Shown here: positions 16,893 through 25,645 of the stretch, in pieces | Numbering within the stretch: the stretch's first letter is position 1 | Layout: each line of letters opens with the position of its first letter | Assembly: GCA_963778675.1 (NCBI GenBank) | Contig: CAVZVI010000013.1 | Location: 558,001 to 622,000, forward strand | Direction: 5' to 3' | DNA length: 64,000 bases | From: CAWCDJ01 sp963778675 | GTDB taxonomy: Bacteria > Acidobacteriota > Terriglobia > Bryobacterales > Bryobacteraceae | Notes under the pieces: model-generated | Told to the model about the DNA's origin: nothing | Seen by the model: the letters and a program-made list of their open reading frames with translations, nothing else | Database searches by the model: none | Made by a program: the position numbers and the translations under genes

Positions 16893-16973
16893 CCTTTTCA
16901 GCGTAGCAGGCACCTTCGGGGCGAACGGCACCGGCCGTACAGAATACTACAAAACGAGTACCATAGAAGTTGC

Positions 16974-17564
16974 ATGGGTTTAGATCCGAACGGGCGCGCA
17001 CGCCGTATCCCGCCAGAGGAGCGGCTGAACGTCTTCGCGCTCGTCATTTATATTCCAGGGCCTTTGGGCGCTTTTCTGGACGATCTGCGGCGCGAGCTGG
17101 TGCCGCACTATAATCCGCACGCACACGTCAGCGTGCTGCCGCCGCGGCCTCTCCTGGTCGACTGGCTGGCGGCCTCGCGCCAGGTGCAGGCCCTTGCCGA
17201 AACCTGGCCGCCCTTCGATGTCGAACTCACCGAGATCGGGGTTTTTCCCAGCACCGACGTCATCTATCTCGAGGTCGGGGCCGGGGCCCGGGAGCTGCGC
17301 GGAATGCATTCGGCGATGAACGCCGGCGCCCTGGAGTACAGCGAGCCCTTTCCTTATCATCCGCACATCACGCTGGCCCAGGAAGTGCCGCACGACGACG
17401 TGCCGGCCGCCTTCGAGCTGGCGGCCCGGCGCTGGAAGGAATTCCCAGGTCCAAAGCAGTTTCGCGCCGACCGTGCCGTGTTCGTGCAGAACACCATCGG
17501 CAATGTCTGGATCGACCTCGCCGAATATCCTCTGGGCAGCGTCGCCGTCCGCTCCCCCAGGTGA
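16974..17564 (+). CDS. 2H phosphoesterase / 2'-5' RNA ligase-like protein
   Basis: The protein has 196 residues from the ATG at 16974. Two histidine motifs spaced about 80 residues apart, HAHVSVLPP and HPHITLAQE, are the paired H-x-[ST]-x motifs of the 2H phosphoesterase superfamily (LigT/ThpR). The domain has the expected strand order and ends in FVQNTIGNVWIDLAEY. These enzymes hydrolyse 2',3'-cyclic phosphates or related RNA ends. The substrate here is unknown. It diverges from the M3 peptidase gene. Confidence 0.82.
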   Translation: MGLDPNGRARRIPPEERLNVFALVIYIPGPLGAFLDDLRRELVPHYNPHAHVSVLPPRPLLVDWLAASRQVQALAETWPPFDVELTEIGVFPSTDVIYLEVGAGARELRGMHSAMNAGALEYSEPFPYHPHITLAQEVPHDDVPAAFELAARRWKEFPGPKQFRADRAVFVQNTIGNVWIDLAEYPLGSVAVRSPR

Positions 17565-17666
17565 ATTCTGAGATTGCCCCCCGGCTGCCGCCACTAATCG
17601 AATCAGAGATTCAGGTCGATAAAGATATCGGGCGGCCGCCAGGGGCGGCACGCAAAGAATGGACCT

Positions 17667-18305
17667 GTGGATACGGTAGCGGTATTTGATACAGAGCCGG
17701 TTGCGATCGAGGGCTTGCGCAGTCTGTTACAACCGGGTGAAGAGCTGCGCGTAGTCGCGGCCGGGACATCTCTATTAGACGCCTTCGAATCGATTCGAGA
17801 ACTGCAGCCAGCAATCACGATCCTGGACAAGTCCTTTGGATTGCACGCTTTGATGGATCTGCTCAAGGTGCTGCGCGCGCCGGAAATCGAGACGGCGGTG
17901 TTGATCTGGGGCTCCACCTTCACGGAGTCCGAGGCCCTGCGCCTGCTTCAGGCCGGAGGTTCGGGGGTAATCCGCAAGACCGCGACGATTCCCACCCTGT
18001 TGCACTGCCTGCGGACGGTGAGCTCCGGTTCCACCTGGATTGAGGATGGCGTTCTCGCCGATTCCGACTGGCCCGCACGGCCGCACCGTTCGGCGCTGAC
18101 GGCGCGCGAACTGGAAGTGGTGGAACTGGTGGAACGCGGCATGAAGAACCGCGACATCGCCGGCGCCTTGGGTATCCGTACCGGCACCGTCAAGATTCAC
18201 CTCAAGCATATTTTCGAAAAGACGGGCATCCGCGGCCGGTACGGGCTGGCTCTTTCCGGATTGAGGGAGAAAGGCCTGGTCGCAGCCACCTACGATACCG
18301 TTTAG
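17667..18305 (+). CDS. NarL/LuxR-type response regulator with divergent receiver
   Basis: The protein has 212 residues from a GTG start. The N-terminal half is receiver-like with a likely phosphoacceptor in TILDKSFG, but the usual acidic pair reads D-T, so phosphorylation may be altered. The C-terminal LuxR helix-turn-helix is clear: LTARELEVVELVERGMKNRDIAGALGIR, then TVKIHLKHIFEKTGIRGR. No kinase is adjacent. It ends 125 bp before the convergent pterin dehydratase gene. Confidence 0.85.
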   Translation: MDTVAVFDTEPVAIEGLRSLLQPGEELRVVAAGTSLLDAFESIRELQPAITILDKSFGLHALMDLLKVLRAPEIETAVLIWGSTFTESEALRLLQAGGSGVIRKTATIPTLLHCLRTVSSGSTWIEDGVLADSDWPARPHRSALTARELEVVELVERGMKNRDIAGALGIRTGTVKIHLKHIFEKTGIRGRYGLALSGLREKGLVAATYDTV

Positions 18306-18430
18306 CAGACCCCTTCAGACGACCTCGCGCAACTGGCGCAAGTCCGCCTTCACCCGGTGATTGAGGCCAGCTATGGCGGCGAGCAGCGGCGGGAGCAGCA
18401 TTCGCCGGCACGCGTCGACCATGGCAGGGG

Positions 18431-18769
18431 TCAGCGGTTGGAGAACGCACGGTCGATCCGGGCGGCGAGTATGAAATCGTTCTCAGTGAGGCCGCCCGCG
18501 TCATGGGTGGAGGTCGTCACATCCACCCGCCCCCAAGCCAGGTGGAGGTCCGGGTGATGGCCCTCCTGCTCGGCGATGGCGCCGGCGCGGTTGACAAAAT
18601 CCAGGGCCTTCTGGAAATCGGGAAACAGAAAAGTCTTCGACAATCGCCGGTCTCCGGGCATTTTCCAGTCGGCGAGTTGTTCGTGCAAAACGGCCAGTTC
18701 AGCGGCCGGCAGCAGCGGAGCATTCGGCTTCGAGTGCCGCTCCGCCAGGCTCAATCCAGCTCCACCCAT
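18431..18769 (-). CDS. phhB: 4a-hydroxytetrahydrobiopterin dehydratase (pterin-4a-carbinolamine dehydratase)
   Basis: The protein has 112 residues with the family core: FPDFQKALDFVNRAGAIAEQ, then EGHHPDLHLAWGRVDV, then TTSTHDAGGLTENDFILAARID. The HHPD motif supplies the active-site histidines. The enzyme dehydrates the carbinolamine formed by pterin-dependent hydroxylases and also occurs with molybdopterin or other pterin systems. It overlaps the Rieske gene by 19 bp as the third gene of the ferritin-like operon. No aromatic amino acid hydroxylase is visible in the window, so its partner is unknown. Confidence 0.88.
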   Translation of the reverse strand: MGGAGLSLAERHSKPNAPLLPAAELAVLHEQLADWKMPGDRRLSKTFLFPDFQKALDFVNRAGAIAEQEGHHPDLHLAWGRVDVTTSTHDAGGLTENDFILAARIDRAFSNR

Positions 18770-19095
18770 ATCTCGGAACCTCGCAATTCCACCCGGTACG
18801 TCTTGAGCGGCTCCAGTTGCTTCTGGAGGACGGGAAGATCTTCCGGGTAGACATTTTTCGGGAAGTAGTTCTCCCCGGTACGTACATCATATTGGAAATG
18901 GTGCCACGGGCAGTCCACCAAGTGGCCCCAAAGAGCCGCTCCCTCCAGAGGATTGGAGCGGTGCGGGCAAATCCCGCTCAGTGCGAAAATCCGGCCTTCC
19001 CAATTCGCCACGAGCACGGGCCTGCCCCCGACCACATAGTATCTCGTGCGGCCGGGCGGAATCTCGTCCACCCCGCCCAGCCTGTAAAGCGGCAT
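18751..19095 (-). CDS. Rieske [2Fe-2S] ferredoxin-like protein
   Basis: A small soluble protein of 114 residues. The cluster ligands are C43-x-H45 (GICPHRSNPLEG) and C62-x2-H65 (DCPWHHFQYDVRTGE), the standard Rieske pair. There is no signal peptide or membrane helix, so it resembles the Rieske ferredoxins of oxygenase systems or NirD-like proteins. It lies between a ferritin-like gene (18 bp upstream) and a pterin dehydratase (overlapping), suggesting it supplies electrons within that operon. Confidence 0.92.
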   Translation of the reverse strand: MPLYRLGGVDEIPPGRTRYYVVGGRPVLVANWEGRIFALSGICPHRSNPLEGAALWGHLVDCPWHHFQYDVRTGENYFPKNVYPEDLPVLQKQLEPLKTYRVELRGSEIWVELD

Positions 19096-19113
19096 GCGGC
19101 CCGAGCGCGGCCG

Positions 19114-19680
19114 CTACTTGAAGTCGGCCGTCATGAAGCGGCTGACATACGGGGACGTGCCGGGAGCGCCGCGGCGGAAGTGCCCGGAGGGCCCTTCGCT
19201 GAGGTACTCCGAGAACCAAGCTTCGTGCTCGACCTCCTCGTGCAGGATCGCCAGCGCGAGGTCGTAAGTGCGGTGGTCCTTGCCGAACGTCATGTTGCAG
19301 ATCTCGTTGTAGGTGCGGATCGCGCAACGCTCCGCTTCGACGAGCACGCCCAGCATGGCCTTCATATCGCGCGGGTTTTGCGGCAGATACGCGTCGGGAC
19401 AACCGGCCACGTCGGCGAATCCGCGGATATCGCGAGGCAGCGCGCCCCCCAGTTCATAGATCCGCGGAGTCAGAGCCTCGAAGTGATTTCGGTCTTCGAT
19501 GCGGGCATCTTCGATAATCTCTTTCAGACCTTCGCCGTCGAATCCGATCGCGTTGACACGGAGGATCGTGTAGTAATAGAACGTCGTGAATTCGGCGCCC
19601 GCCGCGCGCACCAGTTTGTCGATGAGAACGTCAACATTGACGCCTGCCTGTTCCACAACCTGTCTGGCGACTTTTCCCAT
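19114..19680 (-). CDS. Ferritin-like DPSL (Dps-like) protein
   Basis: The protein has 188 residues, starting at the ATG at 19680 with GGAGG (19693-19689) eight bases upstream. It is a four-helix ferritin-fold protein. Probable di-iron ligands are E30, E62 with H66 (ARIEDRNHF), E115, and E149 with H152 (EEVEHEAW). Two cysteines, C119 and C128, lie near the metal site, as in the 'thioferritin' or DPSL proteins that use a bacterioferritin-like centre to consume peroxide and store iron. An Irr/ICE-like palindrome overlaps its predicted promoter. It leads an operon with the Rieske and pterin dehydratase genes. Confidence 0.85.
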   Translation of the reverse strand: MGKVARQVVEQAGVNVDVLIDKLVRAAGAEFTTFYYYTILRVNAIGFDGEGLKEIIEDARIEDRNHFEALTPRIYELGGALPRDIRGFADVAGCPDAYLPQNPRDMKAMLGVLVEAERCAIRTYNEICNMTFGKDHRTYDLALAILHEEVEHEAWFSEYLSEGPSGHFRRGAPGTSPYVSRFMTADFK

Positions 19681-19712
19681 GGCGTTTTCCTCCAGCGTTA
19701 TCCGCTAACGAC

Positions 19713-19729
19713 TTTAGATTAGTTCTAAA
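19713..19729. promoter_or_regulatory. Irr/Fur-family type operator (ICE-like palindrome)
   Basis: The palindrome TTTAGATTAGTTCTAAA matches the rhizobial iron-control element TTTAGAANNNTTCTAAA at all fixed positions but one. It lies between the predicted -35 and the translation start of the ferritin-like gene and covers the -10, so binding would block transcription. This suggests iron or peroxide control by a Fur-superfamily regulator. No such regulator gene is in the window. Confidence 0.6.
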
Positions 19730-19744
19730 CCTAGACTGGGTCAA
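19716..19744 (-). promoter_or_regulatory. Predicted sigma-70 promoter of the ferritin-like operon
   Basis: On the minus strand, TTGACC (19744-19739) and TAATCT (19721-19716) are separated by 17 bp. The -35 is close to consensus and the -10 is weak. The palindrome described above overlaps the -10, which fits repression. Confidence 0.45.
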
Positions 19745-19836
19745 GAAACCGGCGGCGGATGTGTGAAGCAGCGCGCAATAGGCCGAGGGCCGGGGGCGCA
19801 ACGGTGAACGAGCGCCCGCAATGATATCCTAATCAC

Positions 19837-21522
19837 TTGACTCGTTTGATTTGTCCCCTGTTCGCGCTCCTGTTTTCCGTGGCGTCGACCGCAGCGGATC
19901 GTTCTCCGGCTTTGCTGGATGTGATGGCTCAGGAATTGACCCGCAATTTTGCGGTCATGAAGCAGAAGGCCGACCCTCCTCCTTACTTCCTCAGCTATGA
20001 AATCACGGAGGTCGATTACCGCGCGCTGTCGGCGACGCTCGGCGTGGTGGACGGCGCGAGCGGCGGCAAGACGCGGTCACTCGACGTTTCCGTGCGGGTG
20101 GGCTCGCCCAAACTGGACAACTACCACCGCGTGCGGAACGACCGCGGACAGTTCACCTCCGGCGCGCTGATTACCTTCGAGGACGTCCCCAACTCCATCA
20201 AACGGCGGTTGTGGCTGGAAACCGACCGCGCCTATCGCGCCGCCGCCGAACGGTTCATCCGCATCAAGACCAATACCCAGGTCAAGGTGGCGGCCGCGGA
20301 CGATTCGGACGACTTTTCGGCGGAGAAGCCGGAGGTCGCGCACGAGGCGCTGCCCAGGCTGCGTATGGATGAGGACGAATGGCGCGACCGCACCCGCAAG
20401 CTTTCGGCGCGCTTCGGCAACTATCCGCATGTGCTGACTTCGCACGTCTCCGTATCGGCTCAGACCGACACCCGCTACTTCGTCAACACCGAGGGCGCCA
20501 GCATCGAGCACGGCCGCGGATTCGCCCGGGTTTCCATTTCCGCCTCGGCCAAGGCGTCAGACGGCACGGACCTCAGCAGCTACGAAACCTTCGAGGCGGT
20601 GGATCCCGCCGGCCTGCCCGACGATAAGACCCTGACAGCGGCCGTGGACCGCGTCGCCACCGACGTTACGAACCTGCTGCGGGCTCCGGAAGCGGAGCCG
20701 TTCGTCGGGCCGGCGATCTTCTCCGGGCGCGCGGCCGGCGTCTTTTTCCACGAGATCTTCGGACACCGCGTGGAGGGCCACCGGCAGAAGGACGAGAGCG
20801 AGGGCCAGACCTTCACCAAGAGCGTGGGCACCAAGGTGCTGCCCGATTTCCTTTCCGTGATCTTCGACCCGACGCGGCGGAAGATCGACGGCATCGACCT
20901 GAACGGCTGGTACGACTACGACGACGAGGGGGTCAAGGCGCGCCCCGTCACGGCGGTCGATAAAGGCGTGCTCGAGACGTTCCTGATGTCGCGGTCGCCC
21001 ATCAAGGGCTTCGACCATTCCAACGGCCACGGCCGCCGGCAGCCCGGGCTGGAAGTGGTTTCGCGGCAGTCCAACCTGATCGTGGAATCGACGAACGCGG
21101 TGCCGGAGGCCCGCCTGCGCCAGATGCTGATTGAGGAAGTGAAGCGCCAGAACAAACCGTACGGCCTCTATTTCCGCGACATCACCGGCGGATTCACCAC
21201 GACCGCGCGGGCCGGCCTGCAGGCCTTCAAGGTGATCCCGGTGATCGTTTACCGGGTCTACCCGGACGGACGGCCGGACGAACTGGTGCGCGGCGCCGAT
21301 ATCGTCGGAACGCCCCTTGCCAGTTTCTCCAAGATCCTGGCCACGGGTGATAAGCAGGAAGTCTTCAACGGCTATTGCGGCGCCGAATCGGGGAGCGTGC
21401 CGGTCTCGGCGGTCTCGCCGGCGATCCTGGTTTCCGAGATCGAGATCGAGAAGAAGGCCAAGTCGAACGACCGGCCGCCGCTGCTGCCCGAGCCATCCAC
21501 TATGGAAGGAGGGCGGCGATGA
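19837..21522 (+). CDS. Exported TldD-like metalloprotease with intact zinc motif
   Basis: The protein has 561 residues from a TTG start. It begins with a signal peptide (LICPLFALLFSVASTAA). The TldD/PmbA fold is complete: the N-terminal domain, then HEIFGHRVEGH (H305, E306, H310: the HExxxH zinc motif of TldD), then DDEGVKARPVTAVDKGVLETFLMSR and the C-terminal YCGAESGSVP segment with the likely Cys ligand. Cytosolic TldD/TldE cleaves RiPP leader peptides and unfolded peptides; this version appears to be exported. It forms an ATGA overlap with a degenerate partner. Confidence 0.85.
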   Translation: MTRLICPLFALLFSVASTAADRSPALLDVMAQELTRNFAVMKQKADPPPYFLSYEITEVDYRALSATLGVVDGASGGKTRSLDVSVRVGSPKLDNYHRVRNDRGQFTSGALITFEDVPNSIKRRLWLETDRAYRAAAERFIRIKTNTQVKVAAADDSDDFSAEKPEVAHEALPRLRMDEDEWRDRTRKLSARFGNYPHVLTSHVSVSAQTDTRYFVNTEGASIEHGRGFARVSISASAKASDGTDLSSYETFEAVDPAGLPDDKTLTAAVDRVATDVTNLLRAPEAEPFVGPAIFSGRAAGVFFHEIFGHRVEGHRQKDESEGQTFTKSVGTKVLPDFLSVIFDPTRRKIDGIDLNGWYDYDDEGVKARPVTAVDKGVLETFLMSRSPIKGFDHSNGHGRRQPGLEVVSRQSNLIVESTNAVPEARLRQMLIEEVKRQNKPYGLYFRDITGGFTTTARAGLQAFKVIPVIVYRVYPDGRPDELVRGADIVGTPLASFSKILATGDKQEVFNGYCGAESGSVPVSAVSPAILVSEIEIEKKAKSNDRPPLLPEPSTMEGGRR

Positions 21523-23273
21523 ACCGCGCGGCGATAGCCGGTGGCGCGGCAGTCCTGGCGCTCGGCGCCGCCATCGCCTGGAGCCAGGCCCCCCCGCAGG
21601 ACGACGAGATACAGGCGATGCGCGACGAGATCGAGCGTTCGCGCAAGATGTCGGTCTCCAACCTGGAGAAGCCCTACTTCATTCAGTACCTGGTTGACCA
21701 GGCCGAAAATTTCTCGGTATCGGCCAGCCTCGGCGGCCTCTTGACCCGGCGCCACGAGGATGGCCGCCAGCCGGAAGTGCGGGTTCGAGTCGGCGATTAC
21801 CAGTTCGACAACAGCAATTTCACCGGCAGCGGATTCAACTTCGGCAGCCGCTACAACCTGGGCCGCTTCCCGCTGGGCGATTCCTACCCCGTGCTGCGCC
21901 GCTTTCTGTGGCTCGAGACCGATTCGGCTTACAAGTCGGCCGTGGAGACGCTGTCCCGCAAGCGCGCCGCCGTACGCAACCTGAACCAGAGCGACCAACT
22001 GGCCGATTTCGCCCATGCCCAGCCGGTGCAGCACATCACCCCGTTCCGCAAGCTCACGATCGACGAGGACGCCTGGACGAAGCGCGTGCGCGACCTTTCC
22101 GCGCTGTTCGACGCCTACCCCGAGGTCAAGAACTCGAGCATCGAGATGCAGGCCGGCGTCGGTGGATTCACGCTGGTCAATTCGGAAGGCACGGTGGTCC
22201 GGGAGCCGGAGGATGTCACCTATCTGCGGGCGCGCGCGATCGCCCAGGCTTCCGACGGCATGAGCGTCCGGGACGCCGTGACGTTCCACGCAGTGGAAGC
22301 TTCCGGCCTGCCGCCCGACGTGGAGTTGACGCGCGGCATCAAGACGCTCGCGGAGAACGTGGTGGCTCTGGCCCACGCCCCTAAGGGCGAGGACTATAAC
22401 GGGCCCGTTTTGTTTGAAGGAGTGGCAGGCGCGCAAATTCTGGCCGAAGTGCTGGGCCGCAACCTGGCGCTCAACCGCCGCCCGGTGGTGGACGGCGGAC
22501 GCGGCGGCGGCTTCCAGCCGAGCGAACTGGAAGGCCGCGTGGGCGCGCGCGTGCTGCCCGATTCGTTCGACGTGGTGGACGACCCCACGCAGACGGAATG
22601 GCGCGGGCGCCGCCTGTTCGGCTCATACGATGTGGACCGGGAGGGTGTCGTGCCCGTGCCGCTGCACCTCGTCGATAAGGGCGTGCTGAAGGGATACCTG
22701 CTCACCCGGCAGCCGGTCCGCGGCTATGACGGGTCGAACGGACGCGCGCGGCTGCCCGGCCCTTTCGGCGCCGATATCGCCAGCCTCAGCAACCTGTTCG
22801 TAAAGGCATCCGACGCGGTAACGCCGGCGGAGCTGAAGAAGAAGCTGATCGAGTTGTGCCAGGCGCGCGGTAAGCCGTACGGCGTTATTGTGCGCAAGAT
22901 GGATTACCCGTCCTCGGCTTCGATCGACGAGGTGCGGCGCGCACTGATGAACGCGCAGGGCAGCCGCCCGGTCAGCACGCCGATTCTGGTATACAAAGTG
23001 TTTCCGGACGGGCGCGAAGAGCTGGTTCGCGGCCTGCGTTTTCGCGGCCTGAACGTTCGCTCGCTGAAAGACATCCTGGCGGCCGGCGATGACGCCACGG
23101 CTTTCGAGTATCTGGACAGTGCGGCGCCGTTCGCGCTGATGGGTGCTTCCGGGTTCACCTCCGAAGCTACGGTAGTGGCGCCGTCGATCCTGATCGACGA
23201 TCTGGAGCTCCATCCGGTGGAGGAGGAACTGCCCAAGCTGCCGGTGGTTCCGGCGCCGGAGATGACGCGTTAG
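21519..23273 (+). CDS. Exported TldE/PmbA-like partner lacking the zinc motif
   Basis: The protein has 584 residues from the ATG at 21519, overlapping the previous stop (ATGA). A signal peptide (AIAGGAAVLALGAAIAWSQA) is followed by the same domain order as the upstream protein. Where the partner has HEIFGH this protein has L-A-E-V-L-G-R-N, so the metal site is lost. That mirrors the TldD (active) and TldE/PmbA (inactive) heterodimer. The conserved DVDREGVVPVPLHLVDKGVLKGYLL and YKVFPDGREELVRG stretches remain. It is probably the structural subunit of an exported heterodimeric peptidase. The lptFG gene follows after 8 bp. Confidence 0.82.
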   Translation: MNRAAIAGGAAVLALGAAIAWSQAPPQDDEIQAMRDEIERSRKMSVSNLEKPYFIQYLVDQAENFSVSASLGGLLTRRHEDGRQPEVRVRVGDYQFDNSNFTGSGFNFGSRYNLGRFPLGDSYPVLRRFLWLETDSAYKSAVETLSRKRAAVRNLNQSDQLADFAHAQPVQHITPFRKLTIDEDAWTKRVRDLSALFDAYPEVKNSSIEMQAGVGGFTLVNSEGTVVREPEDVTYLRARAIAQASDGMSVRDAVTFHAVEASGLPPDVELTRGIKTLAENVVALAHAPKGEDYNGPVLFEGVAGAQILAEVLGRNLALNRRPVVDGGRGGGFQPSELEGRVGARVLPDSFDVVDDPTQTEWRGRRLFGSYDVDREGVVPVPLHLVDKGVLKGYLLTRQPVRGYDGSNGRARLPGPFGADIASLSNLFVKASDAVTPAELKKKLIELCQARGKPYGVIVRKMDYPSSASIDEVRRALMNAQGSRPVSTPILVYKVFPDGREELVRGLRFRGLNVRSLKDILAAGDDATAFEYLDSAAPFALMGASGFTSEATVVAPSILIDDLELHPVEEELPKLPVVPAPEMTR

Positions 23274-23281
23274 GAAACGCC

Positions 23282-25603
23282 GTGCTCCGCCTTCTCAGCC
23301 GTTACGTTTTCCGGGAGATCTTCACCAGCAGCGTGCTGGGGACGCTGCTCGCTACGTCCGTCGTCTTCCTGCAGAAGATCGACCGGCTGTTCGAAGTGCT
23401 GGTCGGCAGCAACCCCGATCCCAAAACCATCGCCAGCCTGTTTGCCCTCACGTTGCCGCCCGTGCTGCCTCTGACCATTCCGTTCGGCGTGCTGGTGGGG
23501 ATTCTGATCGGATTGGGCCGGATGGCGAGCGACGGCGAGATCACGGCCATGCGGGCGGCCGGGGTTTCCAGCCGTCGCGTGATCGCTCCAGTGCTGGCAT
23601 TCGCCGTCATGGGCACGGCGCTGGCGGGCCTGGCTTCCCTGCGGCTCACGCCTTACTCGCTGCGCAAGAGCACGGAAATCCTGAACCGCCTGATCGCCAA
23701 CCAGATCTCCGCCGAGATTCAGCCGCGAATCTTCGACGAAGACTTCCCGAATACCATCCTCTATGTCGGCGACGTTCGACCCGGCGACCCGGTGGTCTGG
23801 CACCCGGTATTCCTGGCGGACGTGACCGAGCCGGACAAGCGCAAGGCCGGCCTGGGCCAAAAGGCGGACGGCCCGATGATCACGGTGGCGCGCATGGCGC
23901 TCGCCACCTCCGACACCCGGAACAACCGCATCCAGCTCCAGATGCGCGACTACTCTACCCACGAGATGGGGAAGGACGGTGTCGCCCACGACGAGGCCGC
24001 GCCGATTAAGACGATCGCGCTCGATCTGAAACCGCCGGAGCAGAGGCCGCTGGCGTCGAGCGCCATGAGCACCAGCCAACTGATGCATTATCGCGGGCCC
24101 GATTGGATCGAGGTCGGAGTCGAACTCAACAACCGGTTCGCCCTTCCGCTGGCGTGCATCGCGCTGGCCCTGGTCGGCATTCCGCTCGGCGTCTCCACGC
24201 GCAAGGGAGGGAAGTCGGCGGGCTACGTCAACGCGATTTTCCTGGCGTTCTTCGGCTACTACCTCTCCTCGGTTTCGCTGGTCGGGGTGGCCAAGCAGAG
24301 GACCCTTCCGGTTCCGTTGGCCATCTGGCTCCCCGACGTAGTCTTCGGCCTGGCCGGCATCCTGTTCCTTTATCGCATGGAGCGCCCCGGCGACCGCGAC
24401 CTGCTGACGGGCATGCGAAACCTTTTCGGGCGCCTGTTCGACCACCTGAAGAGCCGGACCAAACGCGTACCGGGCGCCGCACCCCTTTCGGGGTGGCGCC
24501 TTCCTTTGCTGCCGCAGATTCTCGACACCTACATCCTTTCCAACTTTCTCTTCTACATGCTGGTGGTGCTGGCGAGCTTCGTCTCGATGGCCGAGGTCTA
24601 CAACTTTTTCGAGCTCATGGGCGACATGCTGCGGAACAGCTCGCTCGTGACCATGTTCACCTACCTGTTCTTCCTGATCCCCCTGCAGGTTTATAAGCTG
24701 CTGCCTATCAGCGTGCTGGTTGCGGTACTGGTGACCCTAGGGGTGCTCAGCAAGCAGAACGAGGTCACGGCCTTCAAGGCGTGCGGCGTGAGCCTGTACC
24801 GGCTCGCCACACCGATCCTGATCGTGAGCACACTCTTCAGCGGCGCCCTGTTCGGGTTCGATTTCTCCTACGTGCCCAGCGCCAACCGCAAGCAGGACGC
24901 GCTGCGCGACGAGATCAAGGGGCGCCCCAAGCAGACCTACCTCAACCCCAACCGCAAGTGGATCATGGGCAAGGACTCGCGGATCTACTACTACAGGTAC
25001 TTCGACCCCGCCGAAAGGGTGATGGTAGAGGTAAGCGTCTTCGAACTCGACCCGAATACCTTCCGGCTGACGCGCCAGATTCAGGCCAAGCGTGCCTTTT
25101 GGAGCGCCCCGGTGAACGCCTGGATCTTCGAGGACGGGTGGAGCAGCGACTTCCGCGGCATCCAGCGGGTTCCGCCGCTCCGCACCTTCCAGGCCACGAC
25201 CTTTCCCGAACTGACCGAGACGCCGGACTATTTCCTGCGCGAGGCGGTGCAGGAAAAACAGATGAATTTCCTGGAGTTGGATCGCTATATCGCCGGCTTA
25301 CAGCAGACCGGGCTGGTGGATACGCGGAAGCTGCAGGTGCAGTATTATCTGAAATTCGCTAATCCGTTATTCGCACTGATCATGGCCATGATCGCGGTGC
25401 CGTTCGGCTTCCTGGTGGGAAATCGGGGAGCCATGACGGGGATCGGCGCCAGCATCGTGATCGCAATCGCCTATCTCGGAATTCAGCCGCTGTTCGAGAA
25501 GGTCGGCAACGTAGGCCTGCTCCCGCCCGCCATGGCCGCATGGTCGCCCGACGTGGTGTTTGCGCTGGTGGGGCTCTACCTGCTGCTGCGCATGCGCAGT
25601 TAG
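23282..25603 (+). CDS. lptF: Fused LptF-LptG lipopolysaccharide export permease
   Basis: The protein has 773 residues from a GTG start. Two YjgP/YjgQ-family halves occur in one chain. Residues 1 to about 370 carry an LptF-like unit (helices, a periplasmic beta-jellyroll, then LPLACIALALVGIPLGVSTR). Residues about 410-773 carry an LptG-like unit (YILSNFLFYMLVVLASF, then a jellyroll with KRAFWSAPVNAWIFEDGW, then LKFANPLFALIMAMIAVPFGF). In E. coli these are separate proteins that pull LPS from the inner membrane with LptB. It is last in an operon with the TldD/E pair. Confidence 0.9.
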   Translation: MLRLLSRYVFREIFTSSVLGTLLATSVVFLQKIDRLFEVLVGSNPDPKTIASLFALTLPPVLPLTIPFGVLVGILIGLGRMASDGEITAMRAAGVSSRRVIAPVLAFAVMGTALAGLASLRLTPYSLRKSTEILNRLIANQISAEIQPRIFDEDFPNTILYVGDVRPGDPVVWHPVFLADVTEPDKRKAGLGQKADGPMITVARMALATSDTRNNRIQLQMRDYSTHEMGKDGVAHDEAAPIKTIALDLKPPEQRPLASSAMSTSQLMHYRGPDWIEVGVELNNRFALPLACIALALVGIPLGVSTRKGGKSAGYVNAIFLAFFGYYLSSVSLVGVAKQRTLPVPLAIWLPDVVFGLAGILFLYRMERPGDRDLLTGMRNLFGRLFDHLKSRTKRVPGAAPLSGWRLPLLPQILDTYILSNFLFYMLVVLASFVSMAEVYNFFELMGDMLRNSSLVTMFTYLFFLIPLQVYKLLPISVLVAVLVTLGVLSKQNEVTAFKACGVSLYRLATPILIVSTLFSGALFGFDFSYVPSANRKQDALRDEIKGRPKQTYLNPNRKWIMGKDSRIYYYRYFDPAERVMVEVSVFELDPNTFRLTRQIQAKRAFWSAPVNAWIFEDGWSSDFRGIQRVPPLRTFQATTFPELTETPDYFLREAVQEKQMNFLELDRYIAGLQQTGLVDTRKLQVQYYLKFANPLFALIMAMIAVPFGFLVGNRGAMTGIGASIVIAIAYLGIQPLFEKVGNVGLLPPAMAAWSPDVVFALVGLYLLLRMRS

Positions 25604-25645
25604 CCGCGCTATCTCCGCCTGAAAATGAATAAGGCCCACACCCTC

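Noticed and set aside
16026..16973. Plus-strand open frame extending the 2H phosphoesterase upstream into the M3 peptidase gene
   Set aside because: The M3 gene is clearly real on the other strand, and the phosphoesterase domain starts after the ATG at 16974.
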